DNA of 64,000 nucleotides from contig UBXV01000037.1 of the NCBI GenBank assembly GCA_900469625.1, forward strand, positions 89,804 through 153,803, read 5' to 3'. Made by a program: the position numbers and the translations under genes. Shown here one piece after another: positions 10,106-18,540 of the stretch (positions within the stretch are counted from its first letter, which is position 1; the number at the start of each line of letters is the position of its first letter). The notes under the pieces were generated by a model, which made no database searches, was not told the origin of the DNA, and worked only from the letters and a program-made list of their open reading frames with translations. The DNA comes from Hyphomicrobiales bacterium. Lineage in GTDB: Bacteria; Pseudomonadota; Alphaproteobacteria; Rhizobiales; Rhizobiaceae.

Positions 10106-10863
10106 TCGAGCTTTCCCATATCGAAAAGCGCTTCGGCGACAATCTCGTGCTGAAGGATATCTCCGTGACGCTGGCGGAGGGCACGGTGACGGCGCTGGTC
10201 GGCCCGTCGGGCGGCGGCAAGAGCACGCTTTTGCGCTGCATCAACCTGCTCGAGATCCCGACATCAGGCTCGATCCGTCTCGGGGATGACACGATCGAGT
10301 TTCAACCCGGACGCAAGACCGGCTGGCAGGCGATCCAGCGCCTGCGCCGCCAGACTGGCATGGTGTTCCAGAATTTCCAGCTCTTCCCGCACCAGACGGC
10401 ACTCGGCAATGTCATGGAGGGCCTGGTCACCGTCTTGAAATGGCCTGCCGACAAGGCGCGGGCACGCGCTATGGAACTGCTCGAAAAGGTCGGCATGGCA
10501 CACAAGGCCGATGCCTGGCCGGCAACGCTGTCGGGCGGACAGCAGCAGCGGGTGGCGATCGCCCGGGCGCTTGCGCCATCGCCGCGTGTGCTCCTGTGCG
10601 ACGAGCCGACCTCGGCGCTCGATCCGGAACTGGCCGAAGAAGTGGTCGAGGTGCTGAGCCGGCTTGCCCGCGAAGGCACGACCATGGTGATGGCGACCCA
10701 CGACCTCCGGCTCGCCTCCCGCGTCGCCGACAAGGTGGTGTTTCTCGACGGCGGCGTGATCGTCGAAAGCGGCGCCCCGAAGACGATCTTCTCGACGCCC
10801 GAGCGCGAGCGCACCAAGAAGTTCATCGCCTCGCTGAGCGCGCCGCACAGCTACGATATCTGA
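10102..10863 (+). CDS. Amino-acid (cystine-type) ABC transporter, ATP-binding protein
   Basis: The 253-residue ATPase has Walker A GPSGGGKST (about residue 34), Q-loop VFQNFQLFPHQTALGNV, signature LSGGQQQRVAIARAL, Walker B LLCDEPTSALD and the switch His in ATHDLRL. The order and spacing match GlnQ/TcyN-type polar amino-acid importers. An insert around DDTIEFQPGRKTGWQAIQ sits where YecC-like proteins also vary. It drives uptake with the binding protein and permease immediately upstream, and its start overlaps the permease stop. Confidence 0.92.
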   Translation: MIELSHIEKRFGDNLVLKDISVTLAEGTVTALVGPSGGGKSTLLRCINLLEIPTSGSIRLGDDTIEFQPGRKTGWQAIQRLRRQTGMVFQNFQLFPHQTALGNVMEGLVTVLKWPADKARARAMELLEKVGMAHKADAWPATLSGGQQQRVAIARALAPSPRVLLCDEPTSALDPELAEEVVEVLSRLAREGTTMVMATHDLRLASRVADKVVFLDGGVIVESGAPKTIFSTPERERTKKFIASLSAPHSYDI

Positions 10864-11036
10864 AGAACGCTTAAGGGGCACAGCGCCTCGCTGCAATCGC
10901 GACGCGGTCGATGGAGGGCGAATGTCCGCCCCATCACCCGCCGCTGGCATTCGCCATGCTCCTGTGCGCGTTCATCCATCAGGGATCTGTCGCCGGGCCA
11001 CGACGGGCCGTCACCGATCAGCCACAGCCCCTTCAA

Positions 11037-11164
11037 TGGTCGTCCTCGGGCTTGACCCGAGGATCCACACCACAAGCCGAGGCCTTCACCGCGTCGAACA
11101 ACGGTGGCGGCGCAAACCTTGTTGCGTCCGCAATGGATCCTCGGGTCAAGCCCGAGGATGACGG
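11037..11164. repeat. Alphaproteobacterial palindromic repeat pair (inverted)
   Basis: Two arms of about 29 bp at 11037-11067 and 11134-11164 are inverted copies with one mismatch. Each arm is itself a hairpin built on CCTCGGG-CTTGA-CCCGAGG. The 66-bp interval codes for nothing I recognise. Dispersed intergenic palindromes of this CCTCGGGTCAAGCCCGAGG type are common in Rhizobiales. The copy lies between convergent transcripts. Confidence 0.85.
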
Positions 11165-11216
11165 AGGAGAATGACGGGCTATGTCAGGAGAGCGACCATC
11201 CTCCCCCTCCAGACAT

Positions 11217-11246
11217 AAGAAAACGGCCGGATTCGCATCCGGCCGT
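11217..11246 (-). terminator. Rho-independent terminator of pyc
   Basis: ACGGCCGGAT, a 4-base loop and ATCCGGCCGT form a perfect 10-bp stem. On the minus strand it ends in TTTTCTT, 24 bp after the pyc stop codon. Confidence 0.85.
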
Positions 11247-11269
11247 TGTCGTCCTGCCTACACCAAACC

Positions 11270-14200
11270 TCAGCTGCCGAAGACGACGAGCAGGTCCTTG
11301 GCATCGATCTGGTCGCCGGCGCGCACCAGGACTTCGGCAATCGTGCCGTCCTTTTCCGCGTGCAACGCCGTTTCCATCTTCATCGCCTCGATCGACAAGA
11401 GCACGTCGCCGGCCTTGACCGCCTGGCCCGCATGGACCGCGACCGTCGAGATCACGCCCGGCATCGGCGCGCCGAGCTGCGCGGCGTTGCCGGCTTCCGC
11501 CTTGCGGCGGATGGCGCTGGAGGCACCGCGGTTGCGATCGGGAACCTTGATCGGGCGTGGCTGGCCGTTCAGTTCGAAGAACACCTTGACCATGCCCTTC
11601 TCGTCGATCTCACCCTGGGTCTGGTTGAGGATGACGAGCGTCTTGCCCTTTTCGAGGTCGGCGAACAGCTCCTCGCCCGGCGCCATTCCGTAGAAATAGG
11701 CGGGTGTCGGCAGCACGCTGACGGGACCATAGGTTTCCGCCGCCAGCGCATAGTCGGTGAAGACCTTGGGATACATCAGATAGGAGGCGAATTCGTAGTC
11801 GTTGACCTCGCGCTCGAGCTTCTCCTCAATTGCCTTGCGCTCGGCATCGAGATCGGCTGCTTCAAGCAGCGAACCCGGACGCACCACATAGGCCTTCTCG
11901 CCCTTCAGCGCCTTCTTCTGCAGGCCTTCCGGCCAGCCGCCCGGGGGCTGACCGAGATCGCCCTTCAGCATCGACACGACCGATTCCGGGAAGGCGATGT
12001 CCTTGGCCGGGTTCTCGACATCGGCGACGGTCAGGTCCTGGCTCACCATCATCAGCGCCATGTCGCCGACCACCTTCGAGGACGGCGTCACCTTGACGAT
12101 GTCGCCGAACATCTGGTTGGCATCGGCATAGGCCTGCGCCACCTCGTGCCAGCGGGTTTCGAGACCGAGCGAGCGGGCCTGCTCCTTGAGGTTGGTGAAC
12201 TGGCCGCCGGGCATTTCATGCAGGTAGACTTCCGACGCCGGCCCCTTGAGGTCGCTTTCGAAGGCGGCATACTGGTGGCGCACAGCTTCCCAGTAGAACG
12301 AGATGCGGCGGATCCATTCGGGATCGAGGCCCGGATCGCGCTCGGAGCCGCGAAGCGCCTCCACGATCGAGCCGAGGCAGGGCTGCGAGGTGTTACCGGA
12401 GAGCGAATCCATCGCCGCATCGACGACGTCGACGCCGGCGTCGACTGCCGCAAGCACGGTGGCAGCCGCAATGCCAGAGGTGTCGTGGGTGTGGAAGTGG
12501 ATCGGCAGATCCGTCGCCTCACGCAGGGCCTTGAACAGCACGCGCGCGGCCGCGGGCTTCAACAGACCGGCCATGTCCTTGACCGCGATGATGTGGGCGC
12601 CTGCCTTTTCCAGCTCGGCCGCAAGCGCGGTGTAGTACTTGAGATCATATTTGGGACGGGCGGCGTTCAGAATGTCGCCGGTATAGCAGATGGCCGCTTC
12701 GCAGATCCTGTTCTCCTCGGCGACCGCCTCCATCGACACGCGCATGTTGTCGACCCAGTTGAGGCAATCGAACACGCGGAAGACGTCGATGCCACCCCGT
12801 GCCGCCTGGCGCACGAAGTATTTGACGACGTTGTCGGGGTAGTTCTTGTAGCCGACGCCGTTGGCGCCGCGCAGCAGCATCTGCAGGAGCAGGTTCGGCG
12901 CGTCCTCGCGGATGCGCGCCAGCCGGTCCCACGGATCTTCGGTGAGGAAGCGCATCGACACGTCGAAGGTCGCCCCGCCCCAGCATTCGAGCGAGAACAG
13001 GTTGGGCAGCGCCCGCGCATAGGTGCCGGCGACACGGGCGATGTCATAGGTGCGCATGCGGGTGGCCAGCAGCGACTGGTGGCCGTCGCGCATCGTCGTG
13101 TCGGTGACGAGCACCTGCGGCTGCGCCCTCATCCATTCGGCAAATTTCTTCGGGCCGAGTTCGTCGAGCTTCTGCTTGGTGCCCGGCTTGATGTCGCCAC
13201 CGATGAACGGCACGAGGGGGGCGGCGATCTCGTCGGACGGGCGCGGCCTGCCCTTGGCTTCCGGGTGACCGTTGACGGTGACGTCAGCGAGATAGGTCAA
13301 GAGCTTGGTGGCGCGGTCCTGGCGGCGAACCTGCTGGAACAGCTCCGGCGTCGTGTCGATGAAGCGGGTGGTGTAGGTGTTGTCGTGGAACTTCGGATGG
13401 CTGATGATCGCCTCGAGGAAGGTCAGGTTCGTCGCCACGCCGCGGATGCGGAATTCGCGCAGCGCCCGGATCATGCGCTGGATCGCTTCATCGGGGTTCG
13501 GCGCCCAGGCGGTGACCTTTTCCAGGAGCGGATCGTAGTAGCGTGTGATGACGGCGCCCGAATAGGCGGTGCCGCCGTCGAGACGGATGCCGAAGCCGGT
13601 GGCGCCGCGATAGGCGGTGATGCGGCCATAGTCCGGAATGAAGTTCTGTTCCGGATCTTCCGTGGTGATGCGGCACTGCAGCGCGTGACCGTTGAGGCGG
13701 ATGTTTTCCTGCGCGGGCACGCCCGATTCCGGCGTACCGATGGCATAGCCGTCGAGGATATGGATCTGCGCCTTGACGATATCGATGCCGGTGACGACCT
13801 CGGTCACCGTGTGCTCGACCTGGATGCGGGGATTGACCTCGATGAAGTAGAACTTGCCGCTGTCGGCATCCATCAGGTACTCGACCGTGCCGGCGCCGAT
13901 GTAGTTCGTCGCCTCGGCGATGCGCTTGGAATAGGCGGCAAGCTCCTCGCGCTGGCTGGCGCTGAGATAGGGCGCCGGTGCGCGCTCGACGACCTTCTGG
14001 TTGCGCCGCTGGATCGAGCAGTCGCGCTCGAACAGATGAACGACATTGCCGTGGGTATCGCCGAGCACCTGGCTTTCGACGTGGCGGGCACGCTCGACCA
14101 GCTTTTCGAGATAGACCTCGTCCTTGCCGAAGGCGGCCTTGGCCTCGCGCTTGGCTTCCGTCACTTCTCGGGCGAGATCCTTGGGGTCGCGGATCGCGCG

Positions 14201-14728
14201 CATGCCGCGCCCGCCGCCGCCCCAGGAGGCTTTCAGCATCACCGGATAGCCGATCGCCTCAGCCATCTTGGCCACTTCCGCCATGTCGTCGGGCAGCGGT
14301 TCGGTTGCCGGCACGACAGGCACGCCGATCGAGATCGCCAGGTTGCGGGCTGCAACCTTGTTGCCGAGCTGGCGCATGGTTTCGGGCTTCGGGCCGATGA
14401 AGGTGATGCCTGCCTCCGCACAGGCCTCGGCGAACTCAGGGCTTTCCGACAGCAGGCCGTAGCCCGGATGGATGGCGTCGGCGCCGGATAGCTTGGCGAC
14501 GCGGATCACTTCCTCGATCGACAGGTAGCTTTCGATCGGGCCGAGGTCGCGGGCCAGATGGGGGCCGCGACCGACCTGATAACTTTCGTCCGCCTTGAAG
14601 CGGTGCAGCGCCAGTTTGTCCTCTTCAGCCCATATCGCGACCGTTTTCAGACCTAGTTCATTGGCCGCGCGAAACACGCGGATTGCAATTTCAGAACGGT
14701 TGGCAACAAGGATCTTAGAGATGGGCAA
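11270..14728 (-). CDS. pyc: Pyruvate carboxylase
   Basis: This 1152-residue single-chain biotin enzyme carboxylates pyruvate to oxaloacetate, the main anaplerotic step in rhizobia. Domains in order: biotin carboxylase (ILVANRSEIAIRVFRA, then the ATP-grasp loop KASWGGGGRGM near residue 160), carboxyltransferase TIM barrel (LVTDTTMRDGHQSLLATR near residue 545, FHTHDTSGIAAAT), PYC linker domain, and C-terminal biotinyl domain with biotinyl-Lys in SIEAMKMETA. The start is TTG at 14728, preceded by GAGGAG; this gives the R. etli/S. meliloti N-terminus and length (1152 against about 1154), whereas the longer frame adds 27 unrelated residues. A strong terminator follows. It is a monocistronic core gene. 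Confidence 0.98.
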   Translation of the reverse strand: MPISKILVANRSEIAIRVFRAANELGLKTVAIWAEEDKLALHRFKADESYQVGRGPHLARDLGPIESYLSIEEVIRVAKLSGADAIHPGYGLLSESPEFAEACAEAGITFIGPKPETMRQLGNKVAARNLAISIGVPVVPATEPLPDDMAEVAKMAEAIGYPVMLKASWGGGGRGMRAIRDPKDLAREVTEAKREAKAAFGKDEVYLEKLVERARHVESQVLGDTHGNVVHLFERDCSIQRRNQKVVERAPAPYLSASQREELAAYSKRIAEATNYIGAGTVEYLMDADSGKFYFIEVNPRIQVEHTVTEVVTGIDIVKAQIHILDGYAIGTPESGVPAQENIRLNGHALQCRITTEDPEQNFIPDYGRITAYRGATGFGIRLDGGTAYSGAVITRYYDPLLEKVTAWAPNPDEAIQRMIRALREFRIRGVATNLTFLEAIISHPKFHDNTYTTRFIDTTPELFQQVRRQDRATKLLTYLADVTVNGHPEAKGRPRPSDEIAAPLVPFIGGDIKPGTKQKLDELGPKKFAEWMRAQPQVLVTDTTMRDGHQSLLATRMRTYDIARVAGTYARALPNLFSLECWGGATFDVSMRFLTEDPWDRLARIREDAPNLLLQMLLRGANGVGYKNYPDNVVKYFVRQAARGGIDVFRVFDCLNWVDNMRVSMEAVAEENRICEAAICYTGDILNAARPKYDLKYYTALAAELEKAGAHIIAVKDMAGLLKPAAARVLFKALREATDLPIHFHTHDTSGIAAATVLAAVDAGVDVVDAAMDSLSGNTSQPCLGSIVEALRGSERDPGLDPEWIRRISFYWEAVRHQYAAFESDLKGPASEVYLHEMPGGQFTNLKEQARSLGLETRWHEVAQAYADANQMFGDIVKVTPSSKVVGDMALMMVSQDLTVADVENPAKDIAFPESVVSMLKGDLGQPPGGWPEGLQKKALKGEKAYVVRPGSLLEAADLDAERKAIEEKLEREVNDYEFASYLMYPKVFTDYALAAETYGPVSVLPTPAYFYGMAPGEELFADLEKGKTLVILNQTQGEIDEKGMVKVFFELNGQPRPIKVPDRNRGASSAIRRKAEAGNAAQLGAPMPGVISTVAVHAGQAVKAGDVLLSIEAMKMETALHAEKDGTIAEVLVRAGDQIDAKDLLVVFGS

Positions 14729-14843
14729 GTCGGACTCCTCAAGACTTGAAACGCGGGAAATGCTGCACCCGCGAAATGAAGTATTAGCGGGTCGCAGAAT
14801 GAAGCGCAATTTCAGAGTCGAGCAGAAATCCGAGAGAATTGGA

Positions 14844-15584
14844 TCAGGAAATCAGTCCTAGCCGGAAGGCAATCGCCACCACATGGTGCCGGTTCTTGCC
14901 CTTCAGTTTCTCCTGGATGCCATTCATGTACCAGTCGACCGTATGGCTGGAGATGTCGAGCACCTTGCTGATATCGTTCGAGGTCATGCCGTCGGCGAGA
15001 TAATTGAGTGCCTCCATTTCGCGCCGCGTCATCTGTACTTCGACGCGGGATGCAAGATCGGCCGAGATTTCCGGATCGGTCAGTTCCAGCAGCTTCCAGA
15101 ACAGGCGTTTGGCGATCTGGTCGAACAGGCTGATCTCGACAGGGCTGAGATCGACGACCCGCCCCCCGACCGTGAGGTTGCCGAGCAGGCCGCGGCGACC
15201 GTGCACCGGGAAGATGTAGCCGTCGTGAAGACCGTGGTTGCGGCCCTCGATCATCATGCTTTCCATGCGCTTGCGATGCGGGTCGGAGCGGAAGGCAAAC
15301 AGCGTGTCGCGCCAGCGGAACCCGCGCTGGGCATGGCCGAGGTAGCGGATCGTCGGATCGATCACCACATACTTCTTGCGGATGTAGATCTGTGGCCAGC
15401 CTTCGGGCCAGCGACCGGCAAGCAGCAGCCTCAGCGGGTTTTCATGGGGCTTCGGCTGCCTGACGACCCCATAGAAGTCGAAGCCGCAACGGTCGAGCAA
15501 GCGCTCGAATTCCGGCACGATTTCCTCGCGCGTCTTCATCTCTTCGATCAGCGCGAGAAACTGCACGAGCAGCGTGATATTCAT
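14844..15584 (-). CDS. LuxR-family regulator with autoinducer-binding domain (solo)
   Basis: The 246-residue protein has an N-terminal autoinducer-binding domain and a C-terminal GerE/LuxR helix-turn-helix (MTRREMEALNYLADGMTSND then ISKVLDISSHTVDWYMNGIQ, about residues 185-225). The residues that contact acyl-homoserine lactone in TraR all have counterparts: Trp and Tyr in GWPQIY, Asp-Pro in VVIDPTI, Trp in FRWRD and Gly in HGLHDG. It may therefore still sense a lactone. No luxI-type synthase is in the window, so it is a solo regulator here. It lies upstream of pyc on the same strand with 115 bp between, and divergent from ndvA. A 9-bp inverted repeat lies about 46 bp before its ATG. Confidence 0.9.
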   Translation of the reverse strand: MNITLLVQFLALIEEMKTREEIVPEFERLLDRCGFDFYGVVRQPKPHENPLRLLLAGRWPEGWPQIYIRKKYVVIDPTIRYLGHAQRGFRWRDTLFAFRSDPHRKRMESMMIEGRNHGLHDGYIFPVHGRRGLLGNLTVGGRVVDLSPVEISLFDQIAKRLFWKLLELTDPEISADLASRVEVQMTRREMEALNYLADGMTSNDISKVLDISSHTVDWYMNGIQEKLKGKNRHHVVAIAFRLGLIS

Positions 15585-15969
15585 GGGTCACCTTCCAGGT
15601 AGAACAGGCGTGCGGGCCCCGCAAAGCGGACATGAATGAACCGTTCAGGGGCCATTCATGTTGCACCCGCGATAATCCGACATACCATGCCCGGTCTTGT
15701 GCGAAAATCGCAAGAAATCGGAATTGGGCGGAAAAGATAGCAAACTATGAATGCTCGCGCCAAGCTCGCAGTTGGGCAACCGGCATTCGGCCATCAATAC
15801 CGCCTCAAGCTCCTGATTTCCCTTGTTATTGCCATGACCGTCCCAAAGCGGCCTTGACGGCCGGCAGAACGAGCCTCGTGCCCGTATGTCGGAGAGTGTC
15901 TAGGCGTGACACATTTGCCGCGCGAAATTTGCTGCGGCGCAAAATCCGGTACCCGGAAGGGGTGAGACA
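15585..15969. other. Divergent intergenic region luxR-ndvA
   Basis: The 385-bp spacer holds the inverted repeat at 15630-15661. A CTTGAC element at 15853-15858 has no convincing -10 at the usual 17-bp spacing. A good GGAAGGGG ribosome site lies just before the ndvA GTG. No coding potential was convincing. Confidence 0.6.
15630..15661. promoter_or_regulatory. Inverted repeat upstream of the LuxR-type gene
   Basis: ACATGAATG and CATTCATGT form perfect 9-bp arms with a 14-bp spacer. Inside, TGAAC-C-GTTCA makes a second, off-centre palindrome. The location in front of a LuxR-family gene suggests an autoregulatory or other operator, but it does not match a standard lux box length. Confidence 0.4.
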
Positions 15970-17727
15970 GTGTCATTGTTCCAAGTGTATGCGAGAGCGC
16001 TCCAGTATCTTGCGGTTCACAAGTTTCGTGTCTCGGCGATCGTGCTTGCCAACGTCGTGCTCGCCGCCATCACGATTGCCGAGCCGATCCTATTCGGCCG
16101 CATCATCGACGCCATTTCCTCCAAGGGCGAAGTCACGCCGATGCTCCTGATGTGGGCAGCGCTTGGCGTGTTCAACACCGTCGCCTTCGTTCTCGTCGCC
16201 CGCGAAGCCGACCGGCTGGCCCATGGCCGCCGGGCAACGCTTCTGACGGAGGCCTTCGGCCGTATTGTTTCGATGCCGCTGTCCTGGCACACCCAGCGCG
16301 GCACGTCGAATGCGCTGCATACGCTGCTGCGCGCTTGCGAAACGCTGTTCGGTCTCTGGCTCGAGTTCATGCGCCAGCACCTGGCGACCGCCGTTGCCCT
16401 GATGCTGCTGATCCCGACTGCCTTTGCCATGGACGTTCGCCTGTCGCTGGTGCTCGTCGTGCTCGGCATTGCCTATGTCATGATCAGCAAGGTGGTGATG
16501 AGCCGCACCAAGGAGGGCCAGGCCTCAGTCGAGAACCACTACCATACGGTCTTCTCCCACGTCTCCGACGCCATCAGCAACGTCTCGGTCGTCCATAGCT
16601 ACAACCGCATCGAAGCCGAAACGCGCGAACTGAAGAAGTTCACCGAGCGCCTGATCTCGGCCCAGTTCCCTGTGCTCGACTGGTGGGCGCTGGCAAGCGC
16701 GCTTAACCGCGTTGCCTCGACCATCTCCATGATGGTGATCCTCGTCATCGGCACCGTGCTCGTGCAGCGCGGCGAGCTGCGGGTTGGCGAAGTCATCGCC
16801 TTCATCGGCTTTGCCAACCTGCTGATCGGCCGTCTCGACCAGATGAAGGCCTTCGTCACGCAGATCTTCGAAGCCCGCGCCAAGCTTGAAGACTTCTTCC
16901 AGCTCGAAGATTCGGTGCGCGAACGCGAAGAGCCGGCAGGTGCGACGGAACTCGGCACGGTCAAGGGCGAAGTGGAATTCCGCGATATCTCCTTCGACTT
17001 CGCCAACACCACGCAGGGCGTGCGCAACGTGTCCTTCACGGCCAAGGCCGGCCAGACGATCGCGATCGTCGGCCCGACCGGCGCCGGCAAGACCACGCTC
17101 GTCAACCTGCTTCAGCGTGTCCACGAGCCGCGTGACGGCCAGATCCTGATCGACGGCGTCGATATCTCCAAGGTGACGCGCAAGTCGCTGCGTCGCTCGA
17201 TCGCCACCGTCTTCCAGGACGCCGGCCTGATGAACCGCTCGATCTGCGACAACATCCGGCTTGGCCGTGACGACGCGTCGCTCGACGAAGTGATGGCTGC
17301 TGCCTCTGCCGCCGCCGCCAGCGACTTCATCGAGAGCCGCAACAACGGCTACGACACCGTCGTCGGCGAGCGCGGTAACCGCCTGTCGGGCGGCGAACGC
17401 CAGCGCGTCGCGATCGCTCGCGCCATCCTCAAGAACGCACCGATCCTGGTGCTTGACGAGGCGACCAGCGCGCTCGACGTCGAGACCGAGGCGCGCGTGA
17501 AGGACGCGATCGATGCGCTGCGCAAGGACCGCACCACCTTCATCATCGCCCACCGCCTGTCGACGGTGCGCGAGGCCGATCTGGTGATCTTCATGGATCA
17601 GGGCCGGATCGTCGAGATGGGCGGCTTCAACGAGCTCAGCGCCAGCAACGGCCGCTTCGCCGCCCTGCTGCGCGCCAGCGGCATCCTGACGGACGAGGAC
17701 GTCCGCATGAGCCACACCGCGGCCTGA
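15970..17727 (+). CDS. ndvA: Cyclic beta-1,2-glucan exporter (ABC transporter, fused permease/ATPase)
   Basis: The 585-residue protein exports cyclic beta-1,2-glucan from cytoplasm to periplasm. The N-terminal half has about six membrane segments. The C-terminal ATPase has Walker A GPTGAGKTT (about residue 365), signature RLSGGERQRVAIARAI, Walker B ILVLDEATSALD and switch AHRLSTV. The whole sequence, from MSLFQVYARALQYLAVHKF to the end, matches my recollection of rhizobial NdvA almost throughout. It starts with GTG at 15970 after GGAAGGGG. A strong terminator follows, so it is a single-gene transcript that faces opgC and ndvB. NdvA is needed for nodule invasion and osmotic adaptation in rhizobia. 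Confidence 0.98.
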   Translation: MSLFQVYARALQYLAVHKFRVSAIVLANVVLAAITIAEPILFGRIIDAISSKGEVTPMLLMWAALGVFNTVAFVLVAREADRLAHGRRATLLTEAFGRIVSMPLSWHTQRGTSNALHTLLRACETLFGLWLEFMRQHLATAVALMLLIPTAFAMDVRLSLVLVVLGIAYVMISKVVMSRTKEGQASVENHYHTVFSHVSDAISNVSVVHSYNRIEAETRELKKFTERLISAQFPVLDWWALASALNRVASTISMMVILVIGTVLVQRGELRVGEVIAFIGFANLLIGRLDQMKAFVTQIFEARAKLEDFFQLEDSVREREEPAGATELGTVKGEVEFRDISFDFANTTQGVRNVSFTAKAGQTIAIVGPTGAGKTTLVNLLQRVHEPRDGQILIDGVDISKVTRKSLRRSIATVFQDAGLMNRSICDNIRLGRDDASLDEVMAAASAAAASDFIESRNNGYDTVVGERGNRLSGGERQRVAIARAILKNAPILVLDEATSALDVETEARVKDAIDALRKDRTTFIIAHRLSTVREADLVIFMDQGRIVEMGGFNELSASNGRFAALLRASGILTDEDVRMSHTAA

Positions 17728-17768
17728 GCCGGCGCCTCATTCCACTTGTAATGCCCAATTGTAATACG

Positions 17769-17797
17769 AAAGCCCCGGATCGCCTCCGGGGCTTTTT
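17769..17797 (+). terminator. Rho-independent terminator of ndvA
   Basis: AAAGCCCCGGA and TCCGGGGCTTT form an 11-bp stem with a 5-base loop, and the T-run continues to 17797. It lies 41 bp after the ndvA stop. Confidence 0.9.
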
Positions 17798-17965
17798 CGT
17801 TCAGGCCGCGCATATCAACCTGGCCCTTGCAATCCGGCTCATTGGGTGATCAGCCTAACCTGATATCTACAGCCAGTCGCATGCGCGGCTTTCGGTTTCG
17901 CGACAATCGGTCGATCGCTTATATCTGCTGCAGGCGCTGGTCAAAATACTTGCAAAGGGGCTCAA

Positions 17966-18434
17966 TTGACGGTTTTGTTCGATGGCATGGTGATGGCCGA
18001 TTACCATCAGTTCTATCTCGCAGACACGTCCCGCGCCGAAGATCTGCCATCAAGCTGGACGGACGAGGACTTGAGCGTCCGACTGCTTGCGGGCGACGGT
18101 GCAATTGTCGTCATGACCGCCCGAAACATGGATGTTGCGCTTGTGGTGGAGCTGCGCGAACACATGCCGGAGGTCGACGTCGAAAATGCAGATCATGTCG
18201 TGATCGCACGGCTTCACACCGCAGGCGAAATCGTCATAGCCGGGCTCACGGACTACCTTTCCGGAGGCTGCGCGTGTTCGCGTTCCCAAGGGCGCTCTGG
18301 GTGCCATGATCGTATCGACTGGACTTCGCACCCTCAGCGAACACGGGCTCGATGGTGAGGATCGTTACACCGTCTATCTCTGGCCCGGCTCGGCAGACGG
18401 GATTACCGTCCTTCGCCAATGGCAAGGCGATTGA
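17966..18434 (+). pseudogene. Frameshifted gene for an uncharacterised protein
   Basis: A TTG start at 17966 follows a good AAAGGGG site. The first frame runs MTVLFDGMVMADYHQFYLAD through VVIARLHTAGEIVIAGLTDY with protein-like composition, then turns into a Cys/Arg-rich tail after about residue 98. In the +1 frame the sequence resumes sensibly as PEAARVRVPKGALGAMIVST and continues to TVLRQWQGD and a stop at 18432-18434. Reading CTTTCC at about 18257-18262 as CTTCC would join them into one product of about 155 residues. It is either a single-base insertion or a sequencing error. I do not recognise the family. No membrane segment or signal peptide is apparent. Confidence 0.6.
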
Positions 18435-18540
18435 ATTCTTGCTGCGCAGGTTCCCGAACTCACTTCCCTCAGTCGGCGCTCCGGCATCTGGATGCGCAGT
18501 ACAATCGTGACCCAAACCTCCTGCCGTTACCCGGTTTCGG

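Larger units (their letters stand above)
10864..11269. other. Gene-free stretch between the ABC operon and pyc
   Basis: About 400 bp hold no convincing gene. The short open frames here are generated by the paired palindromic repeat at 11037-11164. The only other feature seen is the pyc terminator hairpin at 11217-11246. Confidence 0.7.

Noticed and set aside
10911..11174. Short open frames in the pyc downstream region
   Set aside because: They are produced by the palindromic repeat pair and lack ribosome sites and protein-like sequence.
11246..14491. A 1081-codon open frame antisense to pyc
   Set aside because: Shadow of pyc; no recognisable motif and composition typical of antisense frames.
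15630..15661. Classical lux box upstream of the LuxR-type gene
   Set aside because: The arms are 9 bp but the 14-bp spacer makes the site too long and unlike lux/tra boxes; kept only as an unspecified inverted repeat.
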